A stretch of 64,000 bases of DNA from Ypsolopha sequella (Eukaryota > Arthropoda > Insecta > Lepidoptera > Ypsolophidae). The notes beneath the pieces are model-generated. The model was given only the letters and a program-made list of their open reading frames with translations. It was not told the origin of the DNA and searched no databases. A program made the position numbers and the translations under genes. The DNA lies in the NCBI GenBank assembly GCA_934047225.1, contig OW203986.1, positions 12,527,221 through 12,591,220 of the forward strand. The letters run 5' to 3'. Shown here in pieces: positions 1 to 15,100 of the stretch (position 1 is the stretch's first letter; every line of letters begins with the position of its first letter).

Positions 1-238
1 ATCAGCCGCGTTGTATTGAAGAGATTAATTGTAAATAAATAGGTACATTAAAATACAGATCTAGTAGGTTCCTGCGGTAGTGGATCTGTGTGTGGTGATG
101 CGACTAGAATTGACGTAAGACTTCGAGAGAGAGAAAGAGACGCGATGTCATCCCTACCGCCCTGCTCTCTACCGCAGAAATCTATTCAGTAAAGTGTTAG
201 ACCTGTACCAAGCCATAATGATGGTTATCTCGTTTCAG

Positions 239-444
239 TCTAGTCTCCTAGGCATGCAGGTCCTTTGGACATCTGACGCGGAGTACGCTCTGAAAAAAGC
301 CCGCGTGGACCGACTAATCATGCGCAACACCAACCAGAAGTTCTTAGAACTATTGAACGGCCTTATAGACCAAACCGTCAAGGATCTCAACGCACTTGAC
401 CGCACTAGAATTGAGACTATGATCACTATTCATGTACATCAGAG
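239..444 (+). CDS. DNAH5/DNAH8: Dynein exon 1 of window (linker end, before AAA1)
   Basis: Fragment residues 1-69. Reads [20 protein letters not shown] and onward, the helical end of the linker. Acceptor tctcgtttcag, donor gtaagc. Ends with two bases of an Arg codon completed by the next exon. No earlier exon is visible in 1-238. Confidence 0.93.
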
Positions 445-3400
445 GTAAGCGAGTCAATAAGTGGGTGATAAACACAGATTGTCCTGTGTTGCATATGTCT
501 TGTTCTTGACAGTTTTCTTTTTCTGTCAGGGACATATTCGACGATCTAGTGAGGTTGCGTATTAGGTCGCTCGGAGATTTCGAATGGCAGAAACAAGCTC
601 GGTTCTATTACTCTGAAGACACAGACGACACCAATGTCTCGATCACAGATGTTGATTTCTTGTATCAGGTAATTGATAGTGAAATTGATATACACATACA
701 GATCTGCTAAAGATATAATGCGCATATAAATCATCGCCAGTATTGTATTCTTGAAAACGAGCCGAATCATAAATTGTAAGAGCCCTAGCATTTTGGATTA
801 AATTGTCTAAAGGGCCTCTACGTGTTGGCTTCGGCCCCACGCACACCTCCCAAAGGTCCGGGACTATATAGTCCCGAGATACGATAAATATATATCATAA
901 TAATAATAATAAGTCATCACGGATAGGACTAGTCTCATGAATAAACCTGATATCGTGTTGATGGATCAGGCGCAATCTCGGGTGTCTTTGGTGGATATCA
1001 CAACCCCACGCGATGAGATCTTTGTGAAAGTCGAAACCGAGGAGAGGAGGAAGTATTTCAACCTGCGGGTCTACCGCGTAGTTCTGATTTTCATCTACAT
1101 CAACTTGAGATTGAAATTTGACGTGCGTGCAAAAGAGATGGCATGTTAGGCGGGCGTCGTCGAGGTTATCGCATCGTTCGCCGGTTTCTTTCCCTAGGGC
1201 TCTGAACCTCGGTTGACTGTATTTGTACCAGGGTGTGTACCGTCTCTCTCTCTTTAAATTCTTTTCGCTAAGAGGGAGAGACGAGATCAAAAATTCTCAA
1301 GATAATAATAATAATAAAATTCTTTATTGAACAAATAAAATTTTTGTACATAGGCGAACTTTAAATTAGCATGTGGAAACTTATTAGAGAGAAAATAGGA
1401 CTCATTAGAACATGTGCAAAAAGTCGAAACCGAAAGCAAATGAGGGTCGACACCCTGGTTGTTAATAGCCGACCGAACGTGCATTACCTGTCATGGATTC
1501 TATAGAAAGTGGAAATACAACCTTTGCCGAAGATTGGCTAAGATTTATACGCGCATTATTTAAATAGTACTCTGTACCTATATATATATATATATTTATT
1601 ATGTTATTTGTTATTTGTGCAACAAGGAGAGCAAACATTTTTTTGTTGCGAGTGCCGAGGTTGAATCCCGAGCTAGCGAAGGATTCTATAATTGAATCAC
1701 GGAATCCTGAGCGTGGTGAGGGATTCAAAGGCACAAGAAACATAATAAATTTGCTCTCGTGTGACACATACAACTATTCACCTCACTAGCGAGAAAAAAC
1801 AGATGTAAAGACACTCAGTCTTTTCGAAGAACTTAATGTAAGGAGTGTTGTGAATAAAAGCCGCGAAAAATCGGAAAATCTTTGATAAACCGATCGAAAA
1901 CGCAAAACATAGCCATCACGCGGGAGGTTTACTCTTTACCTTGTCTATGGTATCCGACAAGCTGTGGGGCTGTGTATAGCCTCCCAAAGTGTATGGAATA
2001 CATATATAGAGTGAAAGAGATAGCCGCCATGCTGATGTTTGCTTGAGCAAAGGATATGGAGTTTTTGAACAGTTCGCAGTATTCTTAATTTGAAACACTT
2101 CTTCACTATTTAAAACCCATGAGCAAAAATCGATTTTGCTCACACAGGCGCGCTTTTCGAGCTAGTGAGGTGAAAAATATTTTTTTTAGGCTTTTGTTTG
2201 CAAAGATAAACTTGTATATAAACTTGACATACATCGTCACGACACGAATCCCCGAGTGGGTGTCAGAAGTGCTTCTGAGTATGGACTGTGTAATGCAAGT
2301 CCCAGTCCACACTCGTACACCCACGTTTCACCGACATTTATCAGCGTGACCAGGTAGCGAGCTCCAATTCGGGCACCAATATAAACGCTCCTTTTAAAAC
2401 ACCTAGACCGAACACAAATGTGTCCCTACTAAATTTTATCTCGAGCCCTCTAGATTAGTTGTCAGAGACGTTTGAAGCACTAGACCAGGGGTCTCCAAAC
2501 ATATTAGGATAAGGGCCACAATTATTCCATCAATAGTCCCAAGGGCCAAGACCTAGATAGCTCATCATTCCAAAATACCTACTGTAGTTTTGACGCGCTA
2601 ATTTTCGTATTGATACTAGCCGGTCAGTGAGATATCTTTAGTGCAGGGCGAAGGACTGTACTCCGTTCCTTGCGCAATTTCGGTCCGTACTTCGGGCAAG
2701 TGTCATTAAAACCATTGCGACGGAGTTAGCCGAAGCATCTTCTGTGCACCTTGAAATAGGGTTGTAATAACATTCCTATAGTAATGCTATTTTTAGACAA
2801 ATACTCATGATAACGTTTCTATATCGGTTGTGAGTTCTGATAATCATAAATAGTAAATAGCATTACGTTATTATTATAAGTTTTTTAAATTATAGCGGGC
2901 TATTTCCAGCCAGAGACCGCGGCCCGGGCCGGATTGGTGGTGCTCGTGGCCCGTGGTGTGTCCGCGGGCCGTAGTTTGGAGACCCCTGCACTAGACCATA
3001 GAAGCGGTCTGTAAACTATTGTATTATGGCAAAGCATTGGCGTCTTGTATGCCCTAAAAACTACTGGGCTGATTCTAAAGGAGCGAAAGTGCACAAATCA
3101 ATGGGGATTTATTTTATCTAAGTTGGACTAGACAGACTTCTTTATATACTTTGTATTTATTTTTCAGAATGAATACCTTGGAATCACTGAACGTCTTGTA
3201 ATCACTCCTCTAACAGATAGATGTTATATCACACTGGCTCAGGCAATAGGTAAGTATTTCTGTCTATTCGGATATGGATCAGAAAAAAAAAACGGGAATC
3301 CCTTATTGCTCCTGTATCCTTCTGTCCTTCCGTTTCCTTTGTTGCCAAACTGAAATATTACTGCGACTATCCTGTACTGTGGCACTGTGTACGAGTGGCC

Positions 3401-6400
3401 TGTGACCAAATTATTATTTAATTTGAATTTAATTTAAATTTAATTTTACTAACATAGTTTATAAGATCATTGTTACTAACTCTTATGGATCAATTCTATC
3501 CGAAATAAATGGAATATTATTATTATTACCACAGGTATTATCAGGGTACATCTTCATTGGATTATTGTATGGTAGAAAGGTTCAACGAGCAGATGAGGCT
3601 GTTATTTAGGAAGGCTACGTTTCTTTGTAGAGAGTCTTGACATCCTCATGTCGAATGTAAAATTAAGTGATAATTTTATACAGATTACACAACTTATTAG
3701 AGCTCTCTGATTTTTCTATAAAATTAATCAGGAGACCGATATTGTCATTTTTTACTGTGCGCTGACTTACAAGGTTGGCATTGTATTTTACATATCTCTT
3801 GCTCTGTAAGTACACCCTTACACCCCTGAATGCCGGGGTGTATGACTATCATTACAGCATAGGTTTTGGAATTTGAAAAAAGAACTGTCATACTCATACT
3901 GCACGAAGAATATTTTTAAAAAGTTAATATTTTTTTTCTCGGTATCGATTAATTACTCGAATCGGAATCTAGACAATTGATTTTATAAAGATTTTATTTT
4001 AAATATGGAACTATTTGTTTCCACATCGTATGTTAGATGGAATCGATTTAAAAATCAAACTGGCCAGCAAGATTTGACGCGCTTGCGTGCGTGAAAAAAA
4101 AAAAAGGCAGTCTACTAGTAGGCGCGAAAGCATCGCGAAAGTAATTAATTTTCTTGTTTGAGTTCTTTTTCAAAAGTTTTAAACATGTCTAGTGACGAAG
4201 ACATAGATCTAACGCCCGATTTTATTAGGAAAAAACAAATTTACAGGCATGCCAAAGCAAATAGCCACATATTTAAAACTGAGTAACGTAGAGTTATACA
4301 CCGGGCATTGCTTTCGCAGAACATCAGCGACTCTATTGGCTGATTCGGGAGCCAACCTCACTCTGTTAAAAAGGCACGGCGGCTGGAAGTCCAGCAAAGT
4401 GGCCGAAGGTTATATCGAAGATTCGGTGGCAAACAAAAGCAAAATTACTTCTAAAATAACAGAAAATATAAACTTGAAATCACCACGTCAAAGCACATCA
4501 TCTGAGCCATTTTTTAATGAAGAAAATAGTACCAGTCAACTGCCGCCATTTACGATGCAAGAACCTCAAGTCACTCAAACTCAAGTCTTATCATCACAAA
4601 CTCATACTCAAACTATAAATATTCCTAAAAAGAACGTGACCATATCTCTTACAAATTGTAATAATTTTACTATTAATTTTAATTAAATACACATTTTTTT
4701 CTTCTTAATAAATGTTCATTGAAACCTGCTGTCTTGTTGTTTACTTACCTCACAATCGATATGTAAAGCAGAGTATTTATCTCGGGCGTAAGCATCAATT
4801 GCATACTCGGGTTAATTAGCGCCTTCGCTTCGCTCAGGCGCCAAAAACCTCGTATGCAATTGATGTCATACAGCCCTTGGTTAATAATCTACTATTAATT
4901 TTTCGTGCGGCTTTCGAGTTAGTTTGTCGACTTCATTTTTGTTTCAAAATTGTACAATATTGCGTTAGGCTGGCCTGTAATATAAATAAATCTAAAAATT
5001 ATTGCAATCTCTGCAGTATGTTCGATGTAAACTTCACACATATTTTTTCCAGGCATGAGTATGGGAGGCGCGCCCGCTGGCCCCGCTGGGACTGGCAAAA
5101 CAGAAACTACGAAGGACATGGGTCGCGCGCTGGGGAAACTGGTCATTGTGTTCAACTGCTCCGACCAGATGGACTTCAGAGGTGAGGGAAACATAAAAAT
5201 CAACTAGCGATTTATTCAAACAAATTCGAGTATTCACTTCCTTTTTAAGGTTAAACGTCAGTAGCTTAGCGTAAACTGCATAACTTAACTTTGTATTTCT
5301 TGTGTAGAAGATAAAAATAGAAAAACATTTTGGTATGTGGCAGTTTACGCCAATAATTCAGTATTAGTGAGGTTTATAAAGCATGCCTTTAAAATTTAAT
5401 GCACAATTAAATTGTGTACAATAATTCAGTATTTCTGAGGTTTATAAAGCAAGCCTTTAAAATTTAATGCACAGTTAAATTGTGCATGATCTTGTCCAAA
5501 CAAAGTTAAAACAGCATTTTAAATTGGTTTTGAGAAGATCATGGCTAATTGTGTGTATAATTTCAAACTCTTGCTTTATAAACCTCACTACTACTGAACT
5601 ATTGGCGTCAAATGCCACAGACCAAATTGCTTCTCAATTTTAAATTTCAGAACAAGAAAAACAAAGTTAACTTATGCACTTTGCGTTAAGCTACTGACTT
5701 TTAATCTTAAGGGCAGCGTAATTAAAGTCTAATATTTTTGGAACGAAATTCCTTATAGCACGTTGCACTCCAGCCAGATCATTGGCGATTCAGAGCTAGG
5801 CCGAAAAAAGGGTAAGCCTTCGACCATCACGTCACTTTTGCTATAGTATGACAGTTTGTGTGTTTATAAGCGTATATTTATGTGTATATACTGCAGTATA
5901 GACGTGCAGCGTGCGCGCCAGCAGCGAAAGGAACTTCGATCCAACCGGGTGTCCCACGACACCTCGTATTTTGTGACCTAGAGTTTGAGTGGGTATGTTT
6001 CTTAGGAAAAGTTTCACTGATATAATTAAAGTCAGCTGTCTATTTCCACTCTGTATTTGTATGTTGTTGGCAGGTCTAGGGCGTATCTTCAAGGGCCTGG
6101 CACAGTCCGGCACGTGGGGTTGTTTCGACGAGTTCAACCGGATCGAACTACCGGTGCTCTCTGTGGCCGCGCAGCAAATTTATATCTGTTTGACAGCCAG
6201 ACGGGAGAAGAAGGAGTTCTTTATCTTTAGGTTAGTTGTCTTTTGTAGTTCTTACATAAAATAACTGTTTTTAAACATGTTTTCTAAAATTTTATTTTTT
6301 ATCTTAGGGTTTAGCAGCCTATATCGTAGACTTAATTATATGACTTGCGGCGAAGTTTTATATGTATACTGGGTGTTAAGATGATGTTGCGAAAGTCGGA

Positions 6401-9400
6401 AATTGGTGATAGTTCTCGTGAATCGCGAAAAAAAAACAGCTGTTTCATACCTACTTGACCAAAATATAATGAATTAACTGTTTTCTTTTTCACGACTTCA
6501 CGAAACGTTTGTATGGACGAGTACTATAGCCAGTTTCCGGCTCCCGTAACAGCATCTTAACATTCTGTATAACCTAACAAATATAACGTCAAACACTTTG
6601 ATGGCATTTTAAAATGCTCAGTTAAATATACACGGTGTTAAGATGATAACCTTTTTCCTTAAAACGAGGTGTTCTACCCATTAATATGAACAACTTTTAC
6701 TATGGGACCAACACTAAAATCGCAAAAAATAAATCAGCTCTTTCATACATTTTGGTCGAGTAGGTACTTAACTTTTCTATGGAATAGTAGATTTTTTTTC
6801 GCGAGTTCAATTTTGGTCCCGTCATATTGACGGGTACAACAACCTGTTTAAAGGAAAAAGGCTATCAAATTAACAGCCAGTATATTTCCAGTGACGGCGA
6901 CCTAGTGACCCTAAACACCGAGTTCGGTTTCATCATCACAATGAACCCTGGCTACGCGGGCAGGCAGGAGCTGCCTGAGAACTTGAAGATACAATTCAGA
7001 TCGGTGGCGATGATGGTGCCCGATAGACAGATCATTATTAGAGTGAAGCTGGCCAGTTGTGGCTTCAAGGAGAATATTATTTTGGGTTAGCTGCCTTTTG
7101 GTGGACTTTTTGTATTTCTTTTTAGGGTACCTATTGGAATCGAAAGAGCTATTACGTGGTTTTTTTGTCTGTCTGAAGACTCAATACTCACTACTGTGTA
7201 GATAGAATATTGTTTCCCTTATGTAATTGTTCTTGCGAGTTTTTTTTTTCCTCCGAAAAAGTTATGATCTGTGATTTTAACCACCTCCTTAGGAACACAT
7301 GGAAGCGTTAAATACAGAGTTTATCTTTCTTTTATAATGAGTACTGGCATTCAGAAATGATGTCGCCATTGTGAAATTAACCTCTAGAAATGCTTCTGAA
7401 GTTCAACCCGATTGGATATTACTTGTAAACCTGCGCCCGCAAACTCTGATTTTAAACCACTAGCAAGACCACGGAAGCTATTGAAATATTAATAAATCAC
7501 GCTTTATATATTACCAACACGATGAATAATCACAACACTTGTACTTGTTTCACAGTGTATTAAGTTATTTTTTCTCAACCGGTTTCGGTTTTACATCATC
7601 ATCAAGTGTTTTTAAGAACTAATTTGATGTTATTCTGTACAATAAATGATAGTTATCATAAATATCATAAATTATAGTTGTATCATAAATATCATAAATT
7701 ATAGTTATCATTTATTGCACGGAATAACATCGAATTAGTCCTTAAACCCTTGATGATGGTGTAAAACCGAAACCGGTTGGTTAAAAACAACTTAATATAC
7801 TGTGAGACAAGTACAAGTGTTGTGATTATTCATTATGTTGTTAAGTTTCACCAAGTTGTCGGCACATCGCAAGTATTATTCATATTGTATGATTCCAGCA
7901 CGTAAATTCTTCACCCTATACAAGCTGTGCGAAGAGCAACTGTCTAAACAAGTGCATTATGACTTCGGACTGAGGAATATCCTGTCTGTTCTGAGGACCA
8001 TGGGGGCGCAGAAACGAGCCAATCCTGAGAGCACGGAGGAAAATATTATGATGAGGGTTTTGAAGTGAGTCGCTTATTAGTAGAAAGTTTTCATTTTTAT
8101 TACTTTATTCTGAGTGTCCTCATTCATTTATCATTATTTTCTTAGGATATTGTCAAGACAACTTTTCTTGTTTTTCGGTTTCTCCAGGGGCATTATAGAA
8201 AGAAAGAAAGAAAAGAAAAGAGCTTTATTTCAAACACAACAGAAAACAAAACAAAAAAAAAAGAAAACAAATTACAAACGAAATAGCCATATTCTGTGGT
8301 TATGAAAAAGGAGTCCAGGTCAGCTTAATGCCACGGCCGAAGCCACAACGCTGGTATTCTGCTGGATCCTAATTGTATAACTTCAATATACTGGCTGTAA
8401 ATTTGATAGGTAGCCTTTTTCCTTCAAACAGGTTGTTCTACCCATTAATATGAACAACTTTTACTATGTGTCACGTGTGTAGGTGAGAAAGTATTAATAC
8501 ACACGCAAACAATTAAATATGAATTTATTAAAAAAAAGAATATGTATATTAGGTTAAGTTAATATGTAATTTAAAAAAAAAAAACAAGATGTGAGACGGT
8601 AAAAAAATAGTTTCTCAGGGTGAGGGTGGTTTCAGTCTTAAGTCTTTCTGGTTTTACCCGCACTGGCACTATACCGCACTTCCCTCGTAGATGTAGTTGA
8701 CCAAGTCGTGCAGTAGGGTTGGCACGACTGTTCCGGTTCGTGAAATCAAGTTGCTCAGTAGGTCTCCAGGCAGGCACTAGTTGCAGTGGTCACTAGATGA
8801 ACCCAGCCGTAGAATTCGTAGATTCCGGTAAGTAGTATTTTGTTCCGGTTCGTGAAACCTGGAATCCGGTTGAAGATTGGACCGTTACTAAAGTATCCAG
8901 TTGTTTACCTTGACTGCAACATCTTTTGCTAGCAAGAATAGCAATTCGTAGAGGTAATGCGGCAAGGTGCTAATTACAATAAAATGCATCAATGATGTGG
9001 CAGTCAAGGTTTGAGCAGAAGGACATTGCTAGTGATAAAAAAATGAGACAGTGAATTAATGCTGTATAGATGCATATGCAATATTATAATGAAATGAAAT
9101 TCTACTCGACTAATGAAATAATAATGTGTAAGCTAGCCCATAGATTTATTTAATGATTTACATGAATGTTATTATGATCATAGATTAAGAAAACAATAGT
9201 ACTAATGGACGAGCTAGATAATAGATTTAAATTTAGGCACAGACTATGAACATGATATGAACTAATAACGATAACGTCACCATTTCTACATGAAATTTAG
9301 CTACAATGACAGTAAACAATTGTGAGCAATGAAATAAAATTCAATATGTAATACATACCAACGATAAAACACTTTTAGGCAAAAACATAGTTGGATGACA

Positions 9401-12135
9401 TGGCAAGGTCATGGCAGTAATTACGACGAGAAATTTGTACTTAGCAATTAAAGCAATAAACACACAACTTACCCAAAGTTGGGATAAGACACTATAACAG
9501 TATTCACAAATATACGTAGCAAAAGACAAATAAAAAAGAATTTGATAAATCAGCCACAAAGTATTCGACCGTTCCGTAAAGGTCAATGGACGAATGCGTT
9601 CTCCTCTCGCGGCTCCGTCCGAAACGTTCTCGAGATTTGAATTTGAAATACGAGTTTGCACGAGTTTGTCCGATCATTTACGAAGCAGCGTTTAGTATTT
9701 GCTTTAGTTAATTTTGGTTTTATTTTAAGGTATATTTTTTAACAATAATGTTTATGATGTAGACAACGTCACATATGGGCCAACCCTGAAATCGCGAAAA
9801 AAAGCCAGTTGTTCCATAGAAAAGTTAAATACCTATTCGATCTAAATGTATGAAACAGCTGATTTATTTTTTGCGATTTTACGGTTGGCCCATAGTAAAA
9901 GTTGTTCATATTAATGGGTAGAACACTCTGTTTAAAGGAAAAAGGTTATCAAATTAACAGCCTATATGTCGCCATCGCTTTCAAAGGCTTTTGGCTAAAA
10001 ATTATATGTTATGTTATTTTTAGCCAATCACGATACATTAGACAGTGGTAGCGATAGATGTCGAGGTTAAACATTATGGCCTCGTGTTTGTGGCATTATT
10101 TGATAACCACTTGACAAAGGATACTAGACAATTAAGCATTTTGGTGCAGATTAGGCCGGGAATTCCGGCAAATAAATATAAATGGGAAGGGCCTAAATAT
10201 GATTTTTGAAATAGTCTAGGATTTCCCTGGGATCTATTGGATATTATATGATGCGGTTCTTTGGGTTTATATTATATTTAACTTATACTTTCAGAGAGAT
10301 GAACGTATCGAAATTGGTTGACGAAGATGAACCCTTGTTCGTGTCTTTGATTGAAGATTTATTCCCGGGAATGAAGTTGACACAGACTATTCAAAGGTAT
10401 GAACAAGTTACTCAAAGTACACACATTCATATTAGTTTCAACTAGAAAAATGGTGGCATGGGCATAGCCAGGTAGGGTGTGTGTGTGTGTGTATGTGGGG
10501 GAGGGGGTTAATTTTATACGATTTCTCATATAAAATAATATAATTAAGGTACTCTTCGGTTGCACTAATTATACATTCATTCAAAAAATTACTTACGCGT
10601 TTGTAGCATGCGTTTTATTTGCAGCTTTCCCTTGCCTGTCCCCCCTAAACAAAATTTCGACTATGCCCTTGATTGGTGGTGCTTTTGCGTTTACATATTT
10701 ATTGTCAAATAAATCTGACGAAAAATACACAATTTTTTTTTTCTATAAGATGGTGACCACGATTGCTGTAAAGTGATTGCTAGTCTAATGACAATTGCCT
10801 AAAAAATCTCATTTCAATCCATAATGTTAAGGAAAACCTGTGAATACAACAAAAGCAGAACCGGCACTCTCAAAAAAATTCGGTCGATCATTTATCGTTT
10901 CAGCATACGTCCGTTTGAGTTTTGAATTTTGAGCAAACGTGTGTGATACAGTGTGATTGTGATGGATATACGATCGAACGATAGTCGATAAAAAAAACAC
11001 TTTGGTGTAGCCCCCCAGGTGTCTTAACGTTATATAAATTGCAGAGACATGCAGAGAGCAATAACCATCGCAACAGAAAAGTTCGGTTTGGTGAATCATC
11101 CGGATTGGAACCTCAAAATCATTCAACTGTTCGAGACGTCCCTTGTAAGACATGGGCTAATGACGATGGGTCCAACGGGCTCAGGGAAGACCACGTGTAT
11201 TCATACACTGATGGCCGCTCTGACTGAGCTTGGCAAGCCCCACAGAGAGAATAGGATGAATCCTAAGGTATGGGAAATGAGAAACGTATTCTTGGATTAC
11301 TAGAAGTACTTCTTTTGGTCTTCTAATAGATCAATACGGATCAATACTTTGAACGTAATTAAACTGTTAATTTTCATTAGAATAAAGCTTTCTAAACTCT
11401 TTATTATAATTTATTAATTTCTTCAAAAATTTCTTCTAGTGATAACTTTTCTTTTGTACTAATTTGCTCCCTTTTTGATTTGTACTTATTTGTACCAATA
11501 TTCTGTGTCATGTTGTTCTTCCCAAAGATTTCAAAAGTTTAGATGAGCTCTGGCACCTACTTAAATCTATTTCATTGTTTTTGAATGCGTGCGTTAACAT
11601 AATGCCGACGCACGCACACTTATGAGTGCGCAATCTTTCTACCTACGGTCAGCAAACTGATCAGACTACTTAAGTTTACCTAAGTTTTTAAGTGCACTTA
11701 AGGCGTCCAACTATCACTGTGTTCATATGAGCACTGATTCCAAATGTGTGAGCGTCACCCATTTAAAGGTGGAAATATTTTGGTGCTGTCATAGTACGCT
11801 AAGGGCTTAACTTTACTTTTGAAATCTTTGGTTCTTCCAGGTAAAATAAAGTAGCAGTTTGTTCACTAAAAATCACTTGCGTATTTATTTCAGGCCATAA
11901 CAGCACCACAAATGTTCGGTCGCTTGGACGTGGCGACTAATGATTGGACGGATGGTATTTTCTCAACTATATGGAGACGGGCTTTGAAAGTCAAGAAAAC
12001 TGATACTACGTGGATCGTTTTAGGTCTGTACTTTTCTCTGTAACTTTAGGACTAGGGTCCACCAGACGAGTTTTAGTGCGGTTGTCATTGTTACCTAGAA
12101 AGATTCTAGAGAGGTTATACATACATACATATATC

Positions 12136-12167
<32 letters not shown>

Positions 12168-15100
12168 CATATACCCAGGCCTGTCTCCCAAAGGGGTCAG
12201 AAAACACAAATTTCCATCTGCTAAGATCTTTCGACTCTTCTACATACATCAAGCTAGTCATACAAGCTCTTATATTCCGGGTGCTTTTGATTTGTCGTTT
12301 AAGTATGTCCCTTTACGTCCGTCTACTTGTACAGAGCGGTCCAGTCGAGCTTTACCTTCTTTTGGGAAGAAAGCTGAGTAGTGACTGTTTTAGGGAAACA
12401 AGTTCGAGACAAAGTCTCTTCTTCTACGCCAACGGATAAAGGTTTATTTCGCTAAAACATAAATTGGCCAAGCATCTTATTATCAAAATCGTTATGTATG
12501 TGTACGGAAAAGTTATTTTTCTTTATTTAGATGGCCCAGTAGACGCAGTGTGGATAGAAAACCTGAACTCTGTCTTAGACGATAACAAAACCCTTACGTT
12601 GGCCAACGGCGATCGTATCCCGATGGCTCAGAACAGCAAATTAGTGTTTGAACCTGATAACGTGGATAATGCTTCGCCCGCCACTGTCAGTAGAGTGGGA
12701 ATGGTGTTCCTGTCCTCATCAGTCCTGAAGTGGCAACCTATTCTTGAGGTAAATCTCATATGGATAGCAGCCCCGAATTTAGCTATTTTACAGGGGGCGC
12801 AAAAAGATAATTTGGCGCCCTTGTTAAAAAAAAGAAAACATATTTTTAAACCGTTATTTTAATTAAAAAAAACATAAGTGCGTGAGTATTCTACACCAAA
12901 CAATCAAGTTAAAAATTATTATCAAATTATTATTTTCCTACACTCTATTCCGCAAAATCATGTATTATATCGTCATAGTAAAAATTATTATAAAAAAAAA
13001 TATATGTTGGATCTGACGATCAGTGCCTCGAGGAGCAAGGTTTCAAGAGGTGCGCTCGGAAGTTTTTAAATAAAATATATTTTTAAATAAAATATTTTTA
13101 AACTTAATAATGCGTAAAAAAAATTATTTTGCCTACTTTCCTGCTCATGACCTGGCCAACCTACTTATTTTACAAAACAAATTCAAATTCATATTGGAAG
13201 GCTGCCAGTGAGGTCATGATTTTTCCGCCCAGTGCAAGTGCACCCGTCCGCCCCTCGCCCCCCAGTTCCGACCCTGATAAATAGTATAATGAAAAACGAA
13301 GAAAAACAAATAAATATACGATATATTTCGACTCCGTTGATAAATTCGTCATCAGTCTAAACGAGATAAATCTTCGCTTTGTAAAAAACATGTAGGTATG
13401 CTATTTAATCGTCGGATAAAATTACAGTTATTCTGTAAGTTTCGTCTCTATTTGACCATTTTGACATATACCTACACTGTGCGAACCTAAATGTTTTATC
13501 AACACTGAGTTATCAAGAATCTTCTATTGCTATTCTAAGGGTGCGTCCTTGTGATGCGAGGGTATATGTTCGGGCGTATGAGCATTTAGGCATCAAGCAT
13601 GTAGGACATTGCCAAAGTGAAAAATTTCAAAGACTGAATCAATATCTACGACATATTTGTACATGTTTGTGTGGTGTTTTTCATATATTGTTGATATATT
13701 TACTTTATTTTCTTTCGTATTTTGTGCCACAGTATGATTTACATGCTTATTAGTTTCGTGCAATATTAAGCAACTGATTATTGAATCAGGCCCGACACTC
13801 CCAAGAAGATTCGGTCGATCGTTTATCGTTCGAGCATACGTCCATCTCTGACGCACGAATAGAGAGTGTGATAGAGATGGATATACGACTGAACAATATT
13901 CGATCGAATTTTGTCACTTCGGAGTAGGCCAGCAGTTCTTACAGACAAGGGAACGCAACATGGTAATAACAATAATACTTTCAGGGCTGGTTAAAAACGA
14001 GGCCTCAAAAGGAAGCCGATTCTTTGAGGAATGCCTTCAATAAAGTTTACGATGAGGTGCACATGTATGTTCAGCAAAAACTACCGGCGAAAATGAAGAT
14101 TCTTGAAGCCATTTATATCAGGTATATTTCTAGAAAATAAGGACTCCTTTTTCTTTCTTATTAAGTGTACGGTCACCTCCAATGAAAGCTTTCTATTTTC
14201 ATGTTATTTTATTTATATTATTTTATTTTATACTTATGACAGTGTCATTAAAACTACCATTTTATAGGTTGAAGTTAGGTTGACCTTACTTTGAGCACCT
14301 CATTTTCTGATTGAGAACTCAATGACGGGTCATTTGTTTATTTATTTTTATTACACGTTTCAAGGTTGTATGATTTGAGGAAGGCCCCTTAACACTTAAA
14401 AAAACAATTTTTTAAGAGCGGTTTCGCAGCTGGATTATGAAATATTTTCTAATTAATCGAAACAGAACACTAAAATTCAAAATTCACTCAATAGTTATTC
14501 AACAAAAACATAATATTACCTATGTATTGTGTATGTTGCCATCGCAAAGTTTCCATTTGCCATCGCAAAGTTTCCATTGGTTTCTGTAAATCAGATTTGA
14601 AAAAATGTTGAACTTCAACAATTATGAAATTCTTATTTACAGAAATCATTGGAAACTTTGCGATGGCAGCATACACATTAAGTGGGTAATAAGGTTTTGT
14701 AAATTTTGAATTCAAGTGTTCTGTTTCGATTAATTAGAAAAAGGCGGGTTTTTATAATTAATTGAAACAGACCACTTAAATTCAAAATTCACTCAATAGT
14801 TATTTAACAAAACCTTAAACCTTAACATTAAGTGGGTAATAAGGTTTTGTAAATTTTGAATTCAAGTGTTCTGTAACGATTAATTAGAAAAAGGCGGGTT
14901 TTTATAATTAATCGAAACAGACCACTTAAATTCAAAATTCACTCAATAGTTATTCAACAAAACCTCTATGTTTTGCGTATGTCGCCATCGCAAAGTTTCC
15001 ATTGGATTCTGTAAAGAATTAATTAGAAAAAGGCGGTTTTTCACAATTCAGCTGCGAAACACAAACTTGAAAAGGTTTATGTGGTGCTTATTATAATAAA

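Noticed and set aside
12010..12381. 123-codon ORF after exon 10
   Set aside because: Runs out of exon 10 into the ATAC microsatellite (HTYIHTYIH run); intronic read-through.
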